From Perlucidibaca piscinae DSM 21586 (GTDB taxonomy: Bacteria; Pseudomonadota; Gammaproteobacteria; Pseudomonadales; Moraxellaceae): 64,000 nt of DNA. A model generated the notes under the pieces. That model worked only from the letters and a program-made list of their open reading frames with translations, was not told where the DNA came from and made no database searches. The stretch lies in contig NZ_ATUE01000006.1 of NCBI RefSeq assembly GCF_000420045.1, positions 124,001-188,000 of the forward strand, in the 5' to 3' direction. This document shows, piece after piece, positions 1-8,208 of the stretch. Numbering within the stretch: position 1 is the stretch's first letter; each line of letters opens with the position of its first letter. Position numbers and translations under genes: made by a program.

Positions 1-466
1 TTATTTTGTGTGGATTAATTATTAAAATTCACTGAGTTGTATGCTAAAATGCCCGGCAAGAATTATATTTTCATGCCAAATGGCTACTCAAGTTTTAGCA
101 CTCCGCGCCGATTTTCTCAAGCTTTGCAAAAATAGTCAAAATTCTAGATTCGATCTGCTTAATTTCAAATTTTCCTCTAGATGTGAGTTTTCTGTTTTGC
201 GCTGGCTAAGTGTACCCGGCACCCCTGCTTCAGTGATAAAGCGCTGAACCGTAAAAGCGTATCTGTACCTTCGTTCACATCCGTAGTTGTGTAAGAGGGC
301 AGTAGGTCGGCCTTGCTGATCCCTTCACCGTACCACACCGTTCTCGCCGACAAGGACTGCGCGTGCTCCGCATGCTCGCGGCTGCGCCGTCTGCGATCCC
401 TGACTGCTGCGCTGCGATGTGTTCCGCCGGTCTCGGGCAAATCCGCCCGCAGATCGGAGAAAGACC
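1..466. other. Non-coding/AT-rich lead-in before radC
   Basis: The first 250 bases are AT-rich and contain no convincing gene; the small open frames here lack ribosome sites and family features. From about 250 to 466 the composition returns to the GC-rich ICE style, and this part is probably the long leader of radC. The AT-rich part may be the edge of an accessory insertion lying mostly outside the window. Confidence 0.5.
22..50 (+). promoter_or_regulatory. Possible promoter
   Basis: TTAAAA at 22-27 and TAAAAT at 45-50 are separated by 17 bases, and a TG dinucleotide one base before the -10 box gives an extended -10. It points rightwards toward radC but lies more than 400 bases upstream. AT-rich DNA yields such matches by chance, so the call is weak. 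Confidence 0.25.
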
Positions 467-970
467 ATGAATCGCATTGCTCAATCACCAGCTACGCTGA
501 TGGTGCGCAACGAAAACGGCCGCTACTCGGTGGCATCGGCTGACGTCATCCTCGAGGTGGCTCGTCAGGTCATCGATCAGAAGCTGCAGCGGGGCGAGAA
601 GTTCTCGTCGCCGGACGCGACGAAAGACTACCTGCAGATGAAGCTTGCAGGCCTGGAGCACGAAGTTTTCGCGGTGCTCTTCCTCGACAACCAGCATCGG
701 CTGATCGCCTATCGCGAGATGTTCCGGGGCACCATCGACAGTGCCAGCGTCCACCCGCGCGAAGTCGTCAAAGCGGCGCTGGCGCTGAACGCGGGCGCCA
801 TGATCGTGGCGCATAACCACCCCTCCGGACACCCCGAGCCAAGTCCAGCGGATCGGCAGATCACCCGGCGCCTCAAGGAGGCGCTGGCGCTCGTGGATGT
901 GCGCATCATCGATCATCTCGTGGTCGGCGGCTTCACGTCGGTGTCGTTCGCGGAACGCGGGCTCTTGTGA
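467..970 (+). CDS. radC: RadC-family JAB-domain protein (ICE-borne)
   Basis: A protein of 167 residues from the JAB/MPN-fold RadC family. The metal-binding signature is visible as AHNHPSGHPEPSPAD at about residues 114-128, the HxHPSG...D pattern of the RadC catalytic core. Chromosomal RadC is about 220 residues with an N-terminal helix-hairpin-helix region that is absent here; short forms are typical of plasmids and ICEs. The start at 467 is preceded by a purine-rich GGAGAAAG stretch; a longer frame from 419 adds an Arg-rich tail without family support. The function of mobile RadC proteins is not settled; a role in DNA processing during transfer is only inferred. A strong hairpin terminator follows. 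Confidence 0.92.
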   Translation: MNRIAQSPATLMVRNENGRYSVASADVILEVARQVIDQKLQRGEKFSSPDATKDYLQMKLAGLEHEVFAVLFLDNQHRLIAYREMFRGTIDSASVHPREVVKAALALNAGAMIVAHNHPSGHPEPSPADRQITRRLKEALALVDVRIIDHLVVGGFTSVSFAERGLL

Positions 971-975
971 GCCCC

Positions 976-996
976 AGGGGGCTTCGCCCCCTTTTT
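976..996 (+). terminator. Rho-independent terminator of radC
   Basis: AGGGGGC (976-982) and GCCCCCT (986-992) form a perfect 7-bp stem around a TTC loop, followed by a run of T up to 996, just six bases after the radC stop codon. Confidence 0.85.
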
Positions 997-1111
997 GCTT
1001 CGGCTGTTGCAGCCGCAAGCATCAATCGCTGGCCCAGCGGGTCTGGCTCACCAAAAGCCATCAGCACTCAAACAGCCTTCAGCGCCCATGACCTCCGAGA
1101 CTTGCTGTGAC

Positions 1112-1134
1112 CGGCGGCAAGACGACTGCCGCCG
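1112..1134. repeat. Perfect inverted repeat upstream of the HTH gene
   Basis: CGGCGGCA (1112-1119) and TGCCGCCG (1127-1134) form an 8-bp stem with a 7-base loop. There is no T run, so it is unlikely to be a terminator. It lies 25 bases before the start codon of the small HTH gene and could be an operator or an mRNA structure. Confidence 0.55.
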
Positions 1135-1159
1135 ATAGCCCACGCTGGAGGTTCTTGTC

Positions 1160-1387
1160 ATGTCCATGGATACGCTGATGCCCGCTGCCAGCAGCGCCGT
1201 TCGATACCTCACCAATGCCGAGGCGGCTGCGTTTCTGCGGCTGTCGCCGCGCACGCTGGAGAAGCGCCGCATGTTGGGCGGCGGTCCGCGCTTTCGCAAG
1301 TTTGGCCGGCGCGTCATGTATGCCTTCGACGACCTGGTCACTTGGGCAAATGAGCGCTGCTTTGAGGGCACGCGCGAGCTGGATTAA
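1160..1387 (+). CDS. Small helix-turn-helix protein (AlpA/excisionase-like)
   Basis: 75 residues. After a short disordered N-terminus comes a winged-helix fold of the MerR/excisionase type: YLTNAEAAAFLRLSPRTLEKRR is the DNA-binding helix-turn-helix, and GPRFRKFGRRVMYAFDDLVTWA is the wing and dimer segment typical of 'HTH_17' proteins. Such proteins are regularly found between radC and repA in Tn4371-type ICEs, where they may regulate replication or excision genes (inference). The ribosome site GGAGG lies 8 bases before the ATG. A gap of 36 bases separates it from repA, so the two are probably co-transcribed. Confidence 0.85.
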   Translation: MSMDTLMPAASSAVRYLTNAEAAAFLRLSPRTLEKRRMLGGGPRFRKFGRRVMYAFDDLVTWANERCFEGTRELD

Positions 1388-1423
1388 GGCAAGCCGCACG
1401 CAGCGCGCTGAGAGCCACTCGCC

Positions 1424-2293
1424 ATGTCACGTGTGAAGCGAGCGGATAGAACTGAGGCGCATGGCGCCGGGCAGCTCGAACTGTTCCGTGCTTTGCCACC
1501 CATCATGGCCCCGCGCGATGCCCAGGACCTGATGGCCTATCCGTTCTTCGCGCTCGGCAAGTCGCGACGGGTGCAGCCCATCGACTTTCGTGCCGGCGGG
1601 GTGCAGGTGCGGGTCGAAGGCACGTTGGAGCATGGTCTGGCGACCATCTGGGATGCCGACATTCTGATCTGGGCGGCCAGCCAGATTGTCGAGGCACGCG
1701 ATCTGGGCATGCGCACCTCGCGGCTCATGCAGGCCACGCCCTACGAGATTCTGACTTTCATCGGTCGTGGCACCTCGCTGCGTGACTACCAGCGTTTGAA
1801 GGCAGCACTGGATCGTCTGCAGTCCACCAGCGTCGCCACATCCATCCGCGAAACGACCGGGCGGCGTTTGCATCGGTTCTCGTGGATCAACGAGTGGAAG
1901 GAGCTGGCTAACGCCGAGGGCAAGCCCTTGGGACTTGAGCTGATCCTGCCCGACTGGTTCTACGCCGGTGTGCTGGAAGAGGCGCTGGTGCTCACCATCG
2001 ACCCAGCGTATTTCCGGCTAGGTGGTGGCATCGAGCGCTGGTTGTATCGGCTGGTGCGCAAGCATGGCGGTCGCCAGAAAGGCGGCTGGCACTTTGCGTT
2101 TCAGCATCTCTATCTCAAGTCGGGCTCGATGGCCCGCTATTCGGATTTCGCCCTCGACATCCGCCGCATCGTCGCGCGTCAGTCCTTGCCTGGCTACCGA
2201 CTCAGCGTGCGTCTGCGCGCTGACGGACACGAAACCCTGACTTTCTTGCCGCGCCCGGAGCCGGGTGCTCCAGCGTGCCCAGTCGGAAGATAA
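1424..2293 (+). CDS. repA: Replication initiator protein A (RepA/RPA family)
   Basis: 289 residues resembling the plasmid 'replication initiator protein A' family: an N-terminal DxxDLMAYPFFALGKSRR block, then two winged-helix-like modules (IWDADILIWAASQI at about residues 78-91 and SIRETTGRRLHRFSWINEW at about 143-161), and a C-terminal ERWLYRLVRKHGG segment. The family binds iterons to start plasmid replication. Three direct repeats lie immediately downstream, followed by parA, which is a plasmid-style replication and partition cassette within an ICE. This suggests the excised circle can replicate or be maintained (inference). No strong Shine-Dalgarno sequence precedes the ATG. Confidence 0.9.
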   Translation: MSRVKRADRTEAHGAGQLELFRALPPIMAPRDAQDLMAYPFFALGKSRRVQPIDFRAGGVQVRVEGTLEHGLATIWDADILIWAASQIVEARDLGMRTSRLMQATPYEILTFIGRGTSLRDYQRLKAALDRLQSTSVATSIRETTGRRLHRFSWINEWKELANAEGKPLGLELILPDWFYAGVLEEALVLTIDPAYFRLGGGIERWLYRLVRKHGGRQKGGWHFAFQHLYLKSGSMARYSDFALDIRRIVARQSLPGYRLSVRLRADGHETLTFLPRPEPGAPACPVGR

Positions 2294-2319
2294 AACGGAG
2301 GATATCCTGTGATCGCACT

Positions 2320-2382
2320 CGTGCTATCAGGCGCAGTCAGGGTCGTGCTATCAGGCGCAAACGACCCGTGCTATCAGGCGCA
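2320..2382. repeat. oriV: Three iterons: candidate vegetative origin
   Basis: The 16-base unit CGTGCTATCAGGCGCA occurs three times, at 2320-2335, 2344-2359 and 2367-2382, with 23-24 base periodicity, about two helical turns. All copies are identical and in the same orientation. They sit in the 218-base space between repA and parA, followed by an AT-rich stretch (about 2429-2456) that could serve as a DNA-unwinding element. The array matches the layout of iteron-controlled plasmid origins; binding by RepA is inferred. Confidence 0.75.
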
Positions 2383-2511
2383 CAACTCGGGCTACAGCCC
2401 TTGCGGTGTCTGCGTTTCAGCGCTCCGTAACTTATATAACCATAAAAGAATAACAGTAGTAGGGCAGGTCACGGTCTGTGGACAACATCCGCGGTTTTCG
2501 GGGGTGAGAAC

Positions 2512-3165
2512 ATGATCATTTCCCTGCTCAACCAGAAAGGCGGCGTGGGTAAAACCACGCTCGCCACCCATCTGGCCGGTCAGCTGGCCAGTGAGGGCGC
2601 CTCGGTTCTTTTGATCGATGCCGATCCGCAAGGTTCGGCACTGGACTGGTCACAGCGACGCAGCCAGAGCGGCTACGCGCGACTGTTCACGGTCGTCGGT
2701 CTCGCCCGTGAGACTTTGCATCAGGAAGCCCCTGCGATGGCCCGTGGCGTTGACCACGTCATCATCGATGGGCCACCACGGGTCACGGCCTTGGCGCGCT
2801 CCGCGCTGCTCGCCAGCGACCTGGTGCTGATTCCGGTGCAGCCCAGTCCCTATGACATCTGGGCCAGTGCCGAGATGGTCACGTTGATTCAGGAGGCGAG
2901 GATCTTCAAGCCGGCCCTTCAGGCCGCCTTCGTGATCAATCGCCGGGTCAGTCATACCGTTATCGGCCGGGAAGTGCGCCAGGCGCTCTCTGAGCAGACG
3001 TTGCCTGCAATTGCTGCCGAGGTGCGGCAACGCATCGTTTTCGCCGACAGCGTCGCCTCAGGGGCATTGGCGTGCGAATTGGAGCCGGAGGGCAGGGCAG
3101 CTGATGAGATTCGTCTGCTTGCGGCTGAGTTGCGCACTGTCGAATGGTGCGGGAGGTCGTCATGA
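2512..3165 (+). CDS. parA: ParA-family partition ATPase
   Basis: 217 residues, a short (type Ib-like) ParA with no N-terminal HTH domain. The deviant Walker A box QKGGVGKTT lies at residues 8-16, the Walker A' segment [13 protein letters not shown] at about 35-47, and the Walker B region [10 protein letters not shown] at about 79-88. These proteins use ATP-dependent, non-specific DNA binding to segregate plasmids or ICE circles. The gene follows the iteron region and overlaps by four bases a small gene that is probably its partner. Confidence 0.93.
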   Translation: MIISLLNQKGGVGKTTLATHLAGQLASEGASVLLIDADPQGSALDWSQRRSQSGYARLFTVVGLARETLHQEAPAMARGVDHVIIDGPPRVTALARSALLASDLVLIPVQPSPYDIWASAEMVTLIQEARIFKPALQAAFVINRRVSHTVIGREVRQALSEQTLPAIAAEVRQRIVFADSVASGALACELEPEGRAADEIRLLAAELRTVEWCGRSS

Positions 3166-3413
3166 GCCGGCGCATGCCCTTCGGTCAGCGTCCGTCTGCC
3201 GATCCCTCGCTGGAGGCCTGGGTACGACAGGACAAACCGCCGGCTCCTGTTCCTGATCCTGTCAAAGCGGATATCTACACCGCCCGCATGACACTGGATG
3301 TCACGCCGGAGATGCGGGCACGCATCAAGGTCGCGGCGTTCAAGCAGGGCAGGACGGTGACGGATCTGCTGCGTGAACTGCTGGAGCAGCACTTTCCCGA
3401 GGATGCGTCATGA
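3162..3413 (+). CDS. Small ParA-partner protein, probable ribbon-helix-helix DNA binder
   Basis: 83 residues from an ATG that overlaps the parA stop codon. A basic, proline-rich N-terminus is followed by a C-terminal half ([40 protein letters not shown]) with the beta strand plus two helices expected of a ribbon-helix-helix DNA-binding fold. In short ParA systems the gene directly downstream is usually the centromere-binding adaptor (ParB/ParG-like). That role is inferred from position and fold; no classical ParB domain is present. Confidence 0.8.
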   Translation: MSRRMPFGQRPSADPSLEAWVRQDKPPAPVPDPVKADIYTARMTLDVTPEMRARIKVAAFKQGRTVTDLLRELLEQHFPEDAS

Positions 3414-3874
3414 GCGCGCCGCTGACGCGGGTGCAGCTGCTGTTCGTGCCGGATAGTGTGAACGTCTGGCTGCGCTTTGGTGAACCAGTGGCGATCCATG
3501 ACCTGGATGCGCAACAACGTGTCGCCGACTTCGCACCCGGTAGCCTGTTCTGTCGTGTCGAGTGGCAAGCCAATAATTATGGCACGACACGCTGGGTGCT
3601 CATGGTTCTGCAGGCGGCAGAACCGGGTGAATGTGTTTCGTGCGTTCGTGGTGTTCAGCCGGGCGCACAGCTTTTGCTGCGTGGCTCTGGCCAGCCGCGT
3701 GTGATGCAGCTGTTGGGGCTGATTGATCAGCTGGAGGCGGATGGTCTATCGCCGTGCTCCGTGTCACCCGATTACTGGCGTCTGGTTCAGCATCGAATCG
3801 CGGCGCGACAGCCGCTACCGGACTACACGCCAGCGCGACACCTCGCCGCACAGCGTCGGGAGGTGCTGCGATGA
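3410..3874 (+). CDS. DUF2840 family protein
   Basis: 154 residues that I recognise as DUF2840, a family found almost only in Tn4371-like and Trb-type ICEs between parA and the S26 peptidase. Visible family features are LTRVQLLFVPDSVNVWLRFG at the N-terminus, a WQANNYGTTRWVLMVLQA core and the conserved SPDYWRLVQHRIAAR segment near the C-terminus. No transmembrane helix or catalytic motif is evident and the function is unknown. Four-base overlaps with the genes on both sides indicate translational coupling within one transfer operon. Confidence 0.85.
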   Translation: MSAPLTRVQLLFVPDSVNVWLRFGEPVAIHDLDAQQRVADFAPGSLFCRVEWQANNYGTTRWVLMVLQAAEPGECVSCVRGVQPGAQLLLRGSGQPRVMQLLGLIDQLEADGLSPCSVSPDYWRLVQHRIAARQPLPDYTPARHLAAQRREVLR

Positions 3875-4395
3875 GCCGGATGATTCTTGCCGGCATGTCA
3901 CTGGCCGTCAGCGCGCTGGCGCTGGTGGCGACCGCGAGCATGCCATCGTGCGTGATCTACAACCCCAGTAGCAGTGCGCCGGAAGGTTGGTATGCAGTCG
4001 AGGCTGCCGAGCAGTTGCACGTCGGTGAGCATGTGCTGGTGCATTTACCTGCTGTAGCGGCTGCACTGGCCGCCCAGCGCGATTACCTTCCTGCCGGCAT
4101 CCCGTTGGTGAAGCACATCGCGGCGCGTGCACCGCAGCATGTCTGTGTGCAAGCAGATGCCGTGCTGATTGATGGTCGACATGTTGCCGATCTGCGTGCC
4201 GCAGACGCGCAAGGTCGACCGCTTTCTGCCTGGCGCGGCTGTCGTCGTCTCGCGGCAGACGAGCTGTTCCTGCTGAGCGAGACCAGCGCCGCCTCTTACG
4301 ACAGCCGCTACTTCGGCCCGGTCACGCGTGAGCGCGTGATTGGCCGCGCTCGCCCCCTGTGGACCTGGGCACCTGCGGAGTCGGGTGGCCACTGA
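3871..4395 (+). CDS. traF: TraF-like S26 signal peptidase
   Basis: 174 residues. A single N-terminal membrane segment (ILAGMSLAVSALALVATASM) anchors the protein with its catalytic domain outside. The nucleophile serine lies in SSSAPEGWY (about residues 32-40) and the general-base lysine in AGIPLVKHIAA. The C-terminal YDSRYFGPVTRERVIGRARPLW box is conserved in S26 and TraF peptidases. In RK2, TraF cyclises the TrbC pilin, and a trbC gene lies downstream here. The start at 3871 (ATGA overlap) is preferred over an upstream in-frame ATG at 3754 that would run through DUF2840. Confidence 0.92.
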   Translation: MSRMILAGMSLAVSALALVATASMPSCVIYNPSSSAPEGWYAVEAAEQLHVGEHVLVHLPAVAAALAAQRDYLPAGIPLVKHIAARAPQHVCVQADAVLIDGRHVADLRAADAQGRPLSAWRGCRRLAADELFLLSETSAASYDSRYFGPVTRERVIGRARPLWTWAPAESGGH

Positions 4396-4599
4396 GCGAG
4401 CGGGAGCGAGCGAAAAGCGGGAGGGCAAGATAAAAGGGGACGGCACGTGGCCGTGCTCCATGCCCTCCCAATGCTGCGTTGCACGCAGCACCAGACCACA
4501 CCAGCCGCGTGCCGTCAAAAACGCGGACACACGGCAAACACTGGGACGAGTGCGTGCCGTCTGCGACGGAGCGCGCGCAAGCACGCTGGAGGCTACGCC
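4394..4599. other. oriT: Candidate origin-of-transfer region upstream of the relaxase gene
   Basis: A 204-base non-coding gap lies between the traF-like peptidase and the relaxase. It opens with two tandem 10-base repeats, GAGCGAGCGG (4394-4403) and GAGCGAGCGA (4404-4413). It also contains a short GCACG/CGTGC inverted repeat (4443-4456) and an 8-bp hairpin (4472-4490). Relaxase genes are commonly adjacent to their oriT. I did not find a convincing nic consensus, so this is positional evidence only. Confidence 0.4.
4472..4490. repeat. Perfect 8-bp hairpin in the candidate oriT
   Basis: TGCTGCGT (4472-4479) and ACGCAGCA (4483-4490) form a stem around a 3-base loop. No T run follows. A stem-loop of this size near a relaxase gene resembles the inverted repeat recognised by relaxases next to nic. 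Confidence 0.5.
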
Positions 4600-5577
4600 A
4601 TGTCAGGACGTGATGAAGATGGCTTTGATGTCCGGCCGGGGACGCCCAAGGGTCGGCATCAACGTTTTGTCAGCCAGGTGATCCGTGAGGCGAGCAAGGC
4701 CGGAGGCCGTGCGCTGAACCGACCTGCGGCACGCACGGGCGCTTCGCTGGGGCGCGGCAAAGTGGCCTCGCGGATGATGGGGCAGGGGCTTGGTCGCAAG
4801 GCCAGGCGCGTGGTCATCAAGACGCGGTTGGTGAACCTGCAGCGGGCTGGCACGCGGTCGACCATCACACATCTGCGGTACATCGAGCGCGAGGGTGTCG
4901 GGCCAGAAGGAGAGCAAGGGCAGGCCTATGGGCTGCACACAGATGACGCCGACATGGATGGATTCGAGCGTCGCGTGCGCGATGACCGACACCAGTTCCG
5001 GTGCATTGTCTCCCCGGCGGATGCGGACCAGTTGGGCGACCTCAAGAGCTATACCCGCGAGCTGATGATTCAGGTGCAGGTAGACCTGGGCACTTCGCTG
5101 GACTGGGTGGCTGTAGACCACTGGAATACCGACAACCCGCATACGCACATCGTGCTGCGTGGGAAGCAGCACGATGGCCGTGACCTAGTGATCGCACGCG
5201 AGTACATCAGCTCCGGGATGCGGAAGCGGGGGAGTGAGATTGCGACGCGGTGGCTTGGGCCAAGGACGGAGTTGGAGATACAGCGTGATCAGATGCGCGA
5301 GGTCGAGCGACCTGGTTGGACAGAGCTTGATCGGGCGCTGCAGCGGATGGCGCCGGATGGTCGAGTGACGCTGGAGAGGCTTGCAGAGCGGTGTCCGGAT
5401 CAACGCTACCGACGGTTGCTGATCGGGCGGCTGCAGTATCTGGAGGGAATGGGGCTGTGTGATGCTGTCTCAGGACCGGGCTGGATTTTTAGTGTCGATT
5501 TGCGAGTTAGGCTACATAAATGTATTAATGGTAGATTTAAATTTGGTATATCTAAAGAAAAAGAACCTTTTTTGTGA
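4600..5577 (+). CDS. Relaxase (DUF3363/VirD2-like), C-terminally truncated
   Basis: 325 residues. Full-length relaxases of this ICE family are roughly 600-700 residues, so about half is missing. The N-terminal nuclease part is intact: the LRYIEREG segment, and the metal-binding triad region WVAVDHWNTDNPHTHIVLRG (about residues 167-186), with the HWNTDNPHTH histidine cluster. Family similarity stops around GMGLCDAVSGPG (about 5480). The remaining about 30 residues (WIFSVDLRVRLHKCINGRF...) are encoded by AT-rich DNA and look foreign. The start at 4600 follows a GGAGG ribosome site; the longer frame from 4447 crosses the candidate oriT. Whether the fragment still nicks oriT is unknown. Confidence 0.85.
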   Translation: MSGRDEDGFDVRPGTPKGRHQRFVSQVIREASKAGGRALNRPAARTGASLGRGKVASRMMGQGLGRKARRVVIKTRLVNLQRAGTRSTITHLRYIEREGVGPEGEQGQAYGLHTDDADMDGFERRVRDDRHQFRCIVSPADADQLGDLKSYTRELMIQVQVDLGTSLDWVAVDHWNTDNPHTHIVLRGKQHDGRDLVIAREYISSGMRKRGSEIATRWLGPRTELEIQRDQMREVERPGWTELDRALQRMAPDGRVTLERLAERCPDQRYRRLLIGRLQYLEGMGLCDAVSGPGWIFSVDLRVRLHKCINGRFKFGISKEKEPFL

Positions 5578-5581
5578 TTTG

Positions 5582-6223
5582 TTATTTCGCTAGAAAGTAC
5601 CTGTCTTGAGTCCTGTTGAATAGTGAGTGAAAAAAATTAATATCTACTGGCCTCTCAATGCCAATCTTAACTGACGAGGAGTTTTTGAAGAAAAAATCAA
5701 AATGAAACCGAGGGTGAATCTTTCCATTTTGATTTATCTCATCATCGTCAAATCTGAAGTATCCATGATCTTCAGATAGAAGTGAGGCAAACGCATCATA
5801 ATAATAAATTGCCTCATGCACCTCTAAGTCAAAGCTTTCACAGAATGAAAAAATAATATCCTCGTGTGAAATTTGAATTTTGCTTGTTGAGATCGCATTT
5901 TTTAGGATTGAAAGAAGCTTTCCACTAACCTCCTCGCCAACTTCATCGCAATTGAATCGGAGGATTTCTCCGTCATTTATGGCTTGAAATGGAATTGCCA
6001 TTGTAAAGAAGCCGTCAGGCTTCTTTACAAGTGCGCGACAATGGTCGCCAGTAAAAATTACAAAATCGAAATTTTCTTGATGCAACGTAGTCATATGATG
6101 GCCGCATGTATTAACAAGCTCCACTATCTCGAGTATATTGCTAAGATTGTCAAGTGCGCTTCTAACTGGCCGAAATCCTTTAAGTCTCGACTCCGGTATA
6201 TCTTTATAATAAAAGATGCTCAT
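5582..6223 (-). CDS. Hypothetical protein, partner of the SF1 helicase
   Basis: 213 residues, acidic and rich in Phe and Ile, with no motif or transmembrane helix that I recognise. Its start codon overlaps the stop of the helicase gene upstream (ATGA), so the two are translationally coupled and probably act together. Codon use is AT-rich like the helicase and unlike the ICE backbone. The C-terminal half has aromatic stretches (HEAIYYYDAFASLL, HPRFHFDFFF), suggesting a compact globular fold. No function can be assigned; an effector, sensor or immunity subunit of a two-gene module are all possible. Confidence 0.75.
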   Translation of the reverse strand: MSIFYYKDIPESRLKGFRPVRSALDNLSNILEIVELVNTCGHHMTTLHQENFDFVIFTGDHCRALVKKPDGFFTMAIPFQAINDGEILRFNCDEVGEEVSGKLLSILKNAISTSKIQISHEDIIFSFCESFDLEVHEAIYYYDAFASLLSEDHGYFRFDDDEINQNGKIHPRFHFDFFFKNSSSVKIGIERPVDINFFHSLFNRTQDRYFLAK

Positions 6224-8202
6224 AAGATCATATTTCTCTTGTACTCTGCTTCAAGCATATCTCTTAGATATTCCTCGTCATAATCTGAGTCCTCTAAAAT
6301 ATCATTCATTCTTTTTATTAACTTGGCGACAAGCCTTGGACTTGCTGATTTCGTTGCGCAAAATTGCTTCACATGTTCTTCAATAGAAGTTTGCTCATTT
6401 AAAATTATAAGTTCTTTTTGGCTGGCTATTTCTTCAGGTGATGGAATTCTAACGTTCATTACTCCATGTTGAGTGATATGCTCAAGCCCTATACTTATGC
6501 TGGATAATACTTCGGTATTGGCGCGTCTTCCTAGAACCAAGTGGCTTTCAAGAAATGATCTAGCCATCATTGTGTATAATGCATTACGGAATGAGGGATT
6601 TCTATTTAAATTTGCTGCGAAGCAAATTACAAATGGAAACTCGAGCCCTTTTGCATTATTTATATTTGATATAAAAAATTTATCTGGGTGGCTGTTCTTT
6701 GATTCAAAAGATATATTTGCATCCCAATTGAATTTTTCTTTTATTGCAATTTTTAGATCGCTGATCGCATCATAAATATAGCCGTCTTTATCTAGGAATA
6801 TTACTGCAATGTCGCCTTGCTTAAGGGTTTGATGTCTTGATTTTATTTCTTGAACTATATCCAGGATTGAATCTGATATTGTTTGACCCTCTTTTAATGA
6901 ATAAATTCTTGTGCTTTCGAAGTTATTTGGAATATCTTCGAATCTTCTCAGTGGATCACGTGATAGTAATGCATGATCATTTTTCTCTTCAATTTTATAT
7001 CCGCAAGAATCCCATTCGTTTGGTTTTAACCATCTGAGAACTGGGGTTTCAAAAAGCCCCATGCCAAGAGCATGTGAAAACATAAGATTTTTTGGGTCGG
7101 TTCGGTAGCATTTTTTCAGAACCATATCTGCGCCATTAACATCATCATCAAATGGACGAAAAATATTTTGAAAGACATCGCCGGCAACAAAGACTCTTTT
7201 CTTTGTTGTCATTTCGCAGAGATCTATAAAGCTCTTTGGGAAGTCTTGGCTCTCGTCAATGAAAACATAATCAAATATATGGTCTTTCTCTTCTTGAATA
7301 GCAGATATTTCTTTAATTGCTTTCTTGCACAGGCTATCAAAACTACCTGCTTGTAGGCTGCCGAATGGAATTTCATAGTGATGGCAAATATAGCGATACA
7401 TCCCCGAATGAGGGTCGCGCCCACTTCCCCAAGAGTGAAAGCAAAATAATTTTTTATTCCAGTCAATTTGCCTTTCAACGCGCATGAAATCAAAAAAAAC
7501 TGGTATTCTATCCTTCATTGACGAGGCAAGTATTTTATTATAGCAAGTGAATGCAATTTTTGCATTCAAATCATTTGAGTATATTTCTTTCATTTTGTGT
7601 AGCAGTAGTTCTGTTTTTCCAGAGCCTGCCAAGCCTTGAATTACAAATTTTCTGCTGCCGCTTGATCTAAAAACAAAACTTGTCTGATCAGTATCAAAAA
7701 GTATTATTTTTGATTTGACGGATTCTAGAAGGTCTGTTGCTTCTAAACTTATTTTTGATACATCATTAATGCTTCCAACTACTAACGAGGTTATCAGGTC
7801 TACACGACGACCATCGGGTGGGCTCTGTACTGCTAATGACTCGATATTTAAATTACTAGGATCGAGGGTTTCAAAGAGTAACATCCAATTTTTTTTGCGA
7901 CCAATCTTCTCTCTATACTTAAACTTTTCTGACAAAAAAGAAACATCTTCAAGAAAATCGGCTTTGTATTCCTCGAAAGCTTCTGGGTTATTTCCAAGAT
8001 CTATAAAAAATGGTCGATGACCGGATGAAAATATGACAACTGCATCGTCATAGTCATAGGTTGCGTCATCTTTAGAAAGAGGGCGACATAAAACATATGT
8101 TTGCTTCTTGTTGCCTTCTGAAAAGCTTTCAATATTCTCTTTTATTTGTGCTCTTTCTATGAGTTCAAGTGCGTCTGGAGCAATAAAACAATAACTTGAC
8201 AT
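6220..8202 (-). CDS. UvrD/Rep-like superfamily 1 helicase or NTPase
   Basis: About 660 residues. A unique N-terminal region of about 180 residues precedes an SF1 motor: Walker A GLAGSGKTELL (about residues 190-200), motif Ia-like IAFTCYNK, Walker B/motif II YVFIDESQDF, motif III VFVAGDVFQNIF, and a C-terminal motor half with FISNINNAKGLEFPFVICF (motif V-like) and a YTMMARS segment similar to motif VI. Such helicases occur in several phage-defence modules as the helper of a small partner. The N-terminal region could hold a nuclease-like or sensor fold (GHRPFFIDLG, KFKYREKIGRKKNW), but I see no definite catalytic set. Start: AAGGA is well spaced for the ATG at 8202 and too close for the one at 8208. 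AT-rich codon use indicates foreign origin. Confidence 0.85.
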   Translation of the reverse strand: MSSYCFIAPDALELIERAQIKENIESFSEGNKKQTYVLCRPLSKDDATYDYDDAVVIFSSGHRPFFIDLGNNPEAFEEYKADFLEDVSFLSEKFKYREKIGRKKNWMLLFETLDPSNLNIESLAVQSPPDGRRVDLITSLVVGSINDVSKISLEATDLLESVKSKIILFDTDQTSFVFRSSGSRKFVIQGLAGSGKTELLLHKMKEIYSNDLNAKIAFTCYNKILASSMKDRIPVFFDFMRVERQIDWNKKLFCFHSWGSGRDPHSGMYRYICHHYEIPFGSLQAGSFDSLCKKAIKEISAIQEEKDHIFDYVFIDESQDFPKSFIDLCEMTTKKRVFVAGDVFQNIFRPFDDDVNGADMVLKKCYRTDPKNLMFSHALGMGLFETPVLRWLKPNEWDSCGYKIEEKNDHALLSRDPLRRFEDIPNNFESTRIYSLKEGQTISDSILDIVQEIKSRHQTLKQGDIAVIFLDKDGYIYDAISDLKIAIKEKFNWDANISFESKNSHPDKFFISNINNAKGLEFPFVICFAANLNRNPSFRNALYTMMARSFLESHLVLGRRANTEVLSSISIGLEHITQHGVMNVRIPSPEEIASQKELIILNEQTSIEEHVKQFCATKSASPRLVAKLIKRMNDILEDSDYDEEYLRDMLEAEYKRNMIL

Positions 8203-8208
8203 GTGCAT

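Noticed and set aside
2320..2382. Three direct repeats as a short CRISPR array
   Set aside because: Spacers of 7-8 bases are far too short, and no cas genes are present; the repA/parA context fits iterons.
2309..2515. Open frame of 68 codons over the iteron region
   Set aside because: It consists mostly of the three repeats, has no family features and overlaps the parA start; it is a by-product of the iterons.
4447..4599. N-terminal extension of the relaxase
   Set aside because: The extra 51 residues lie over repeats of the intergenic region, lack similarity to relaxases, and a good ribosome site precedes 4600.
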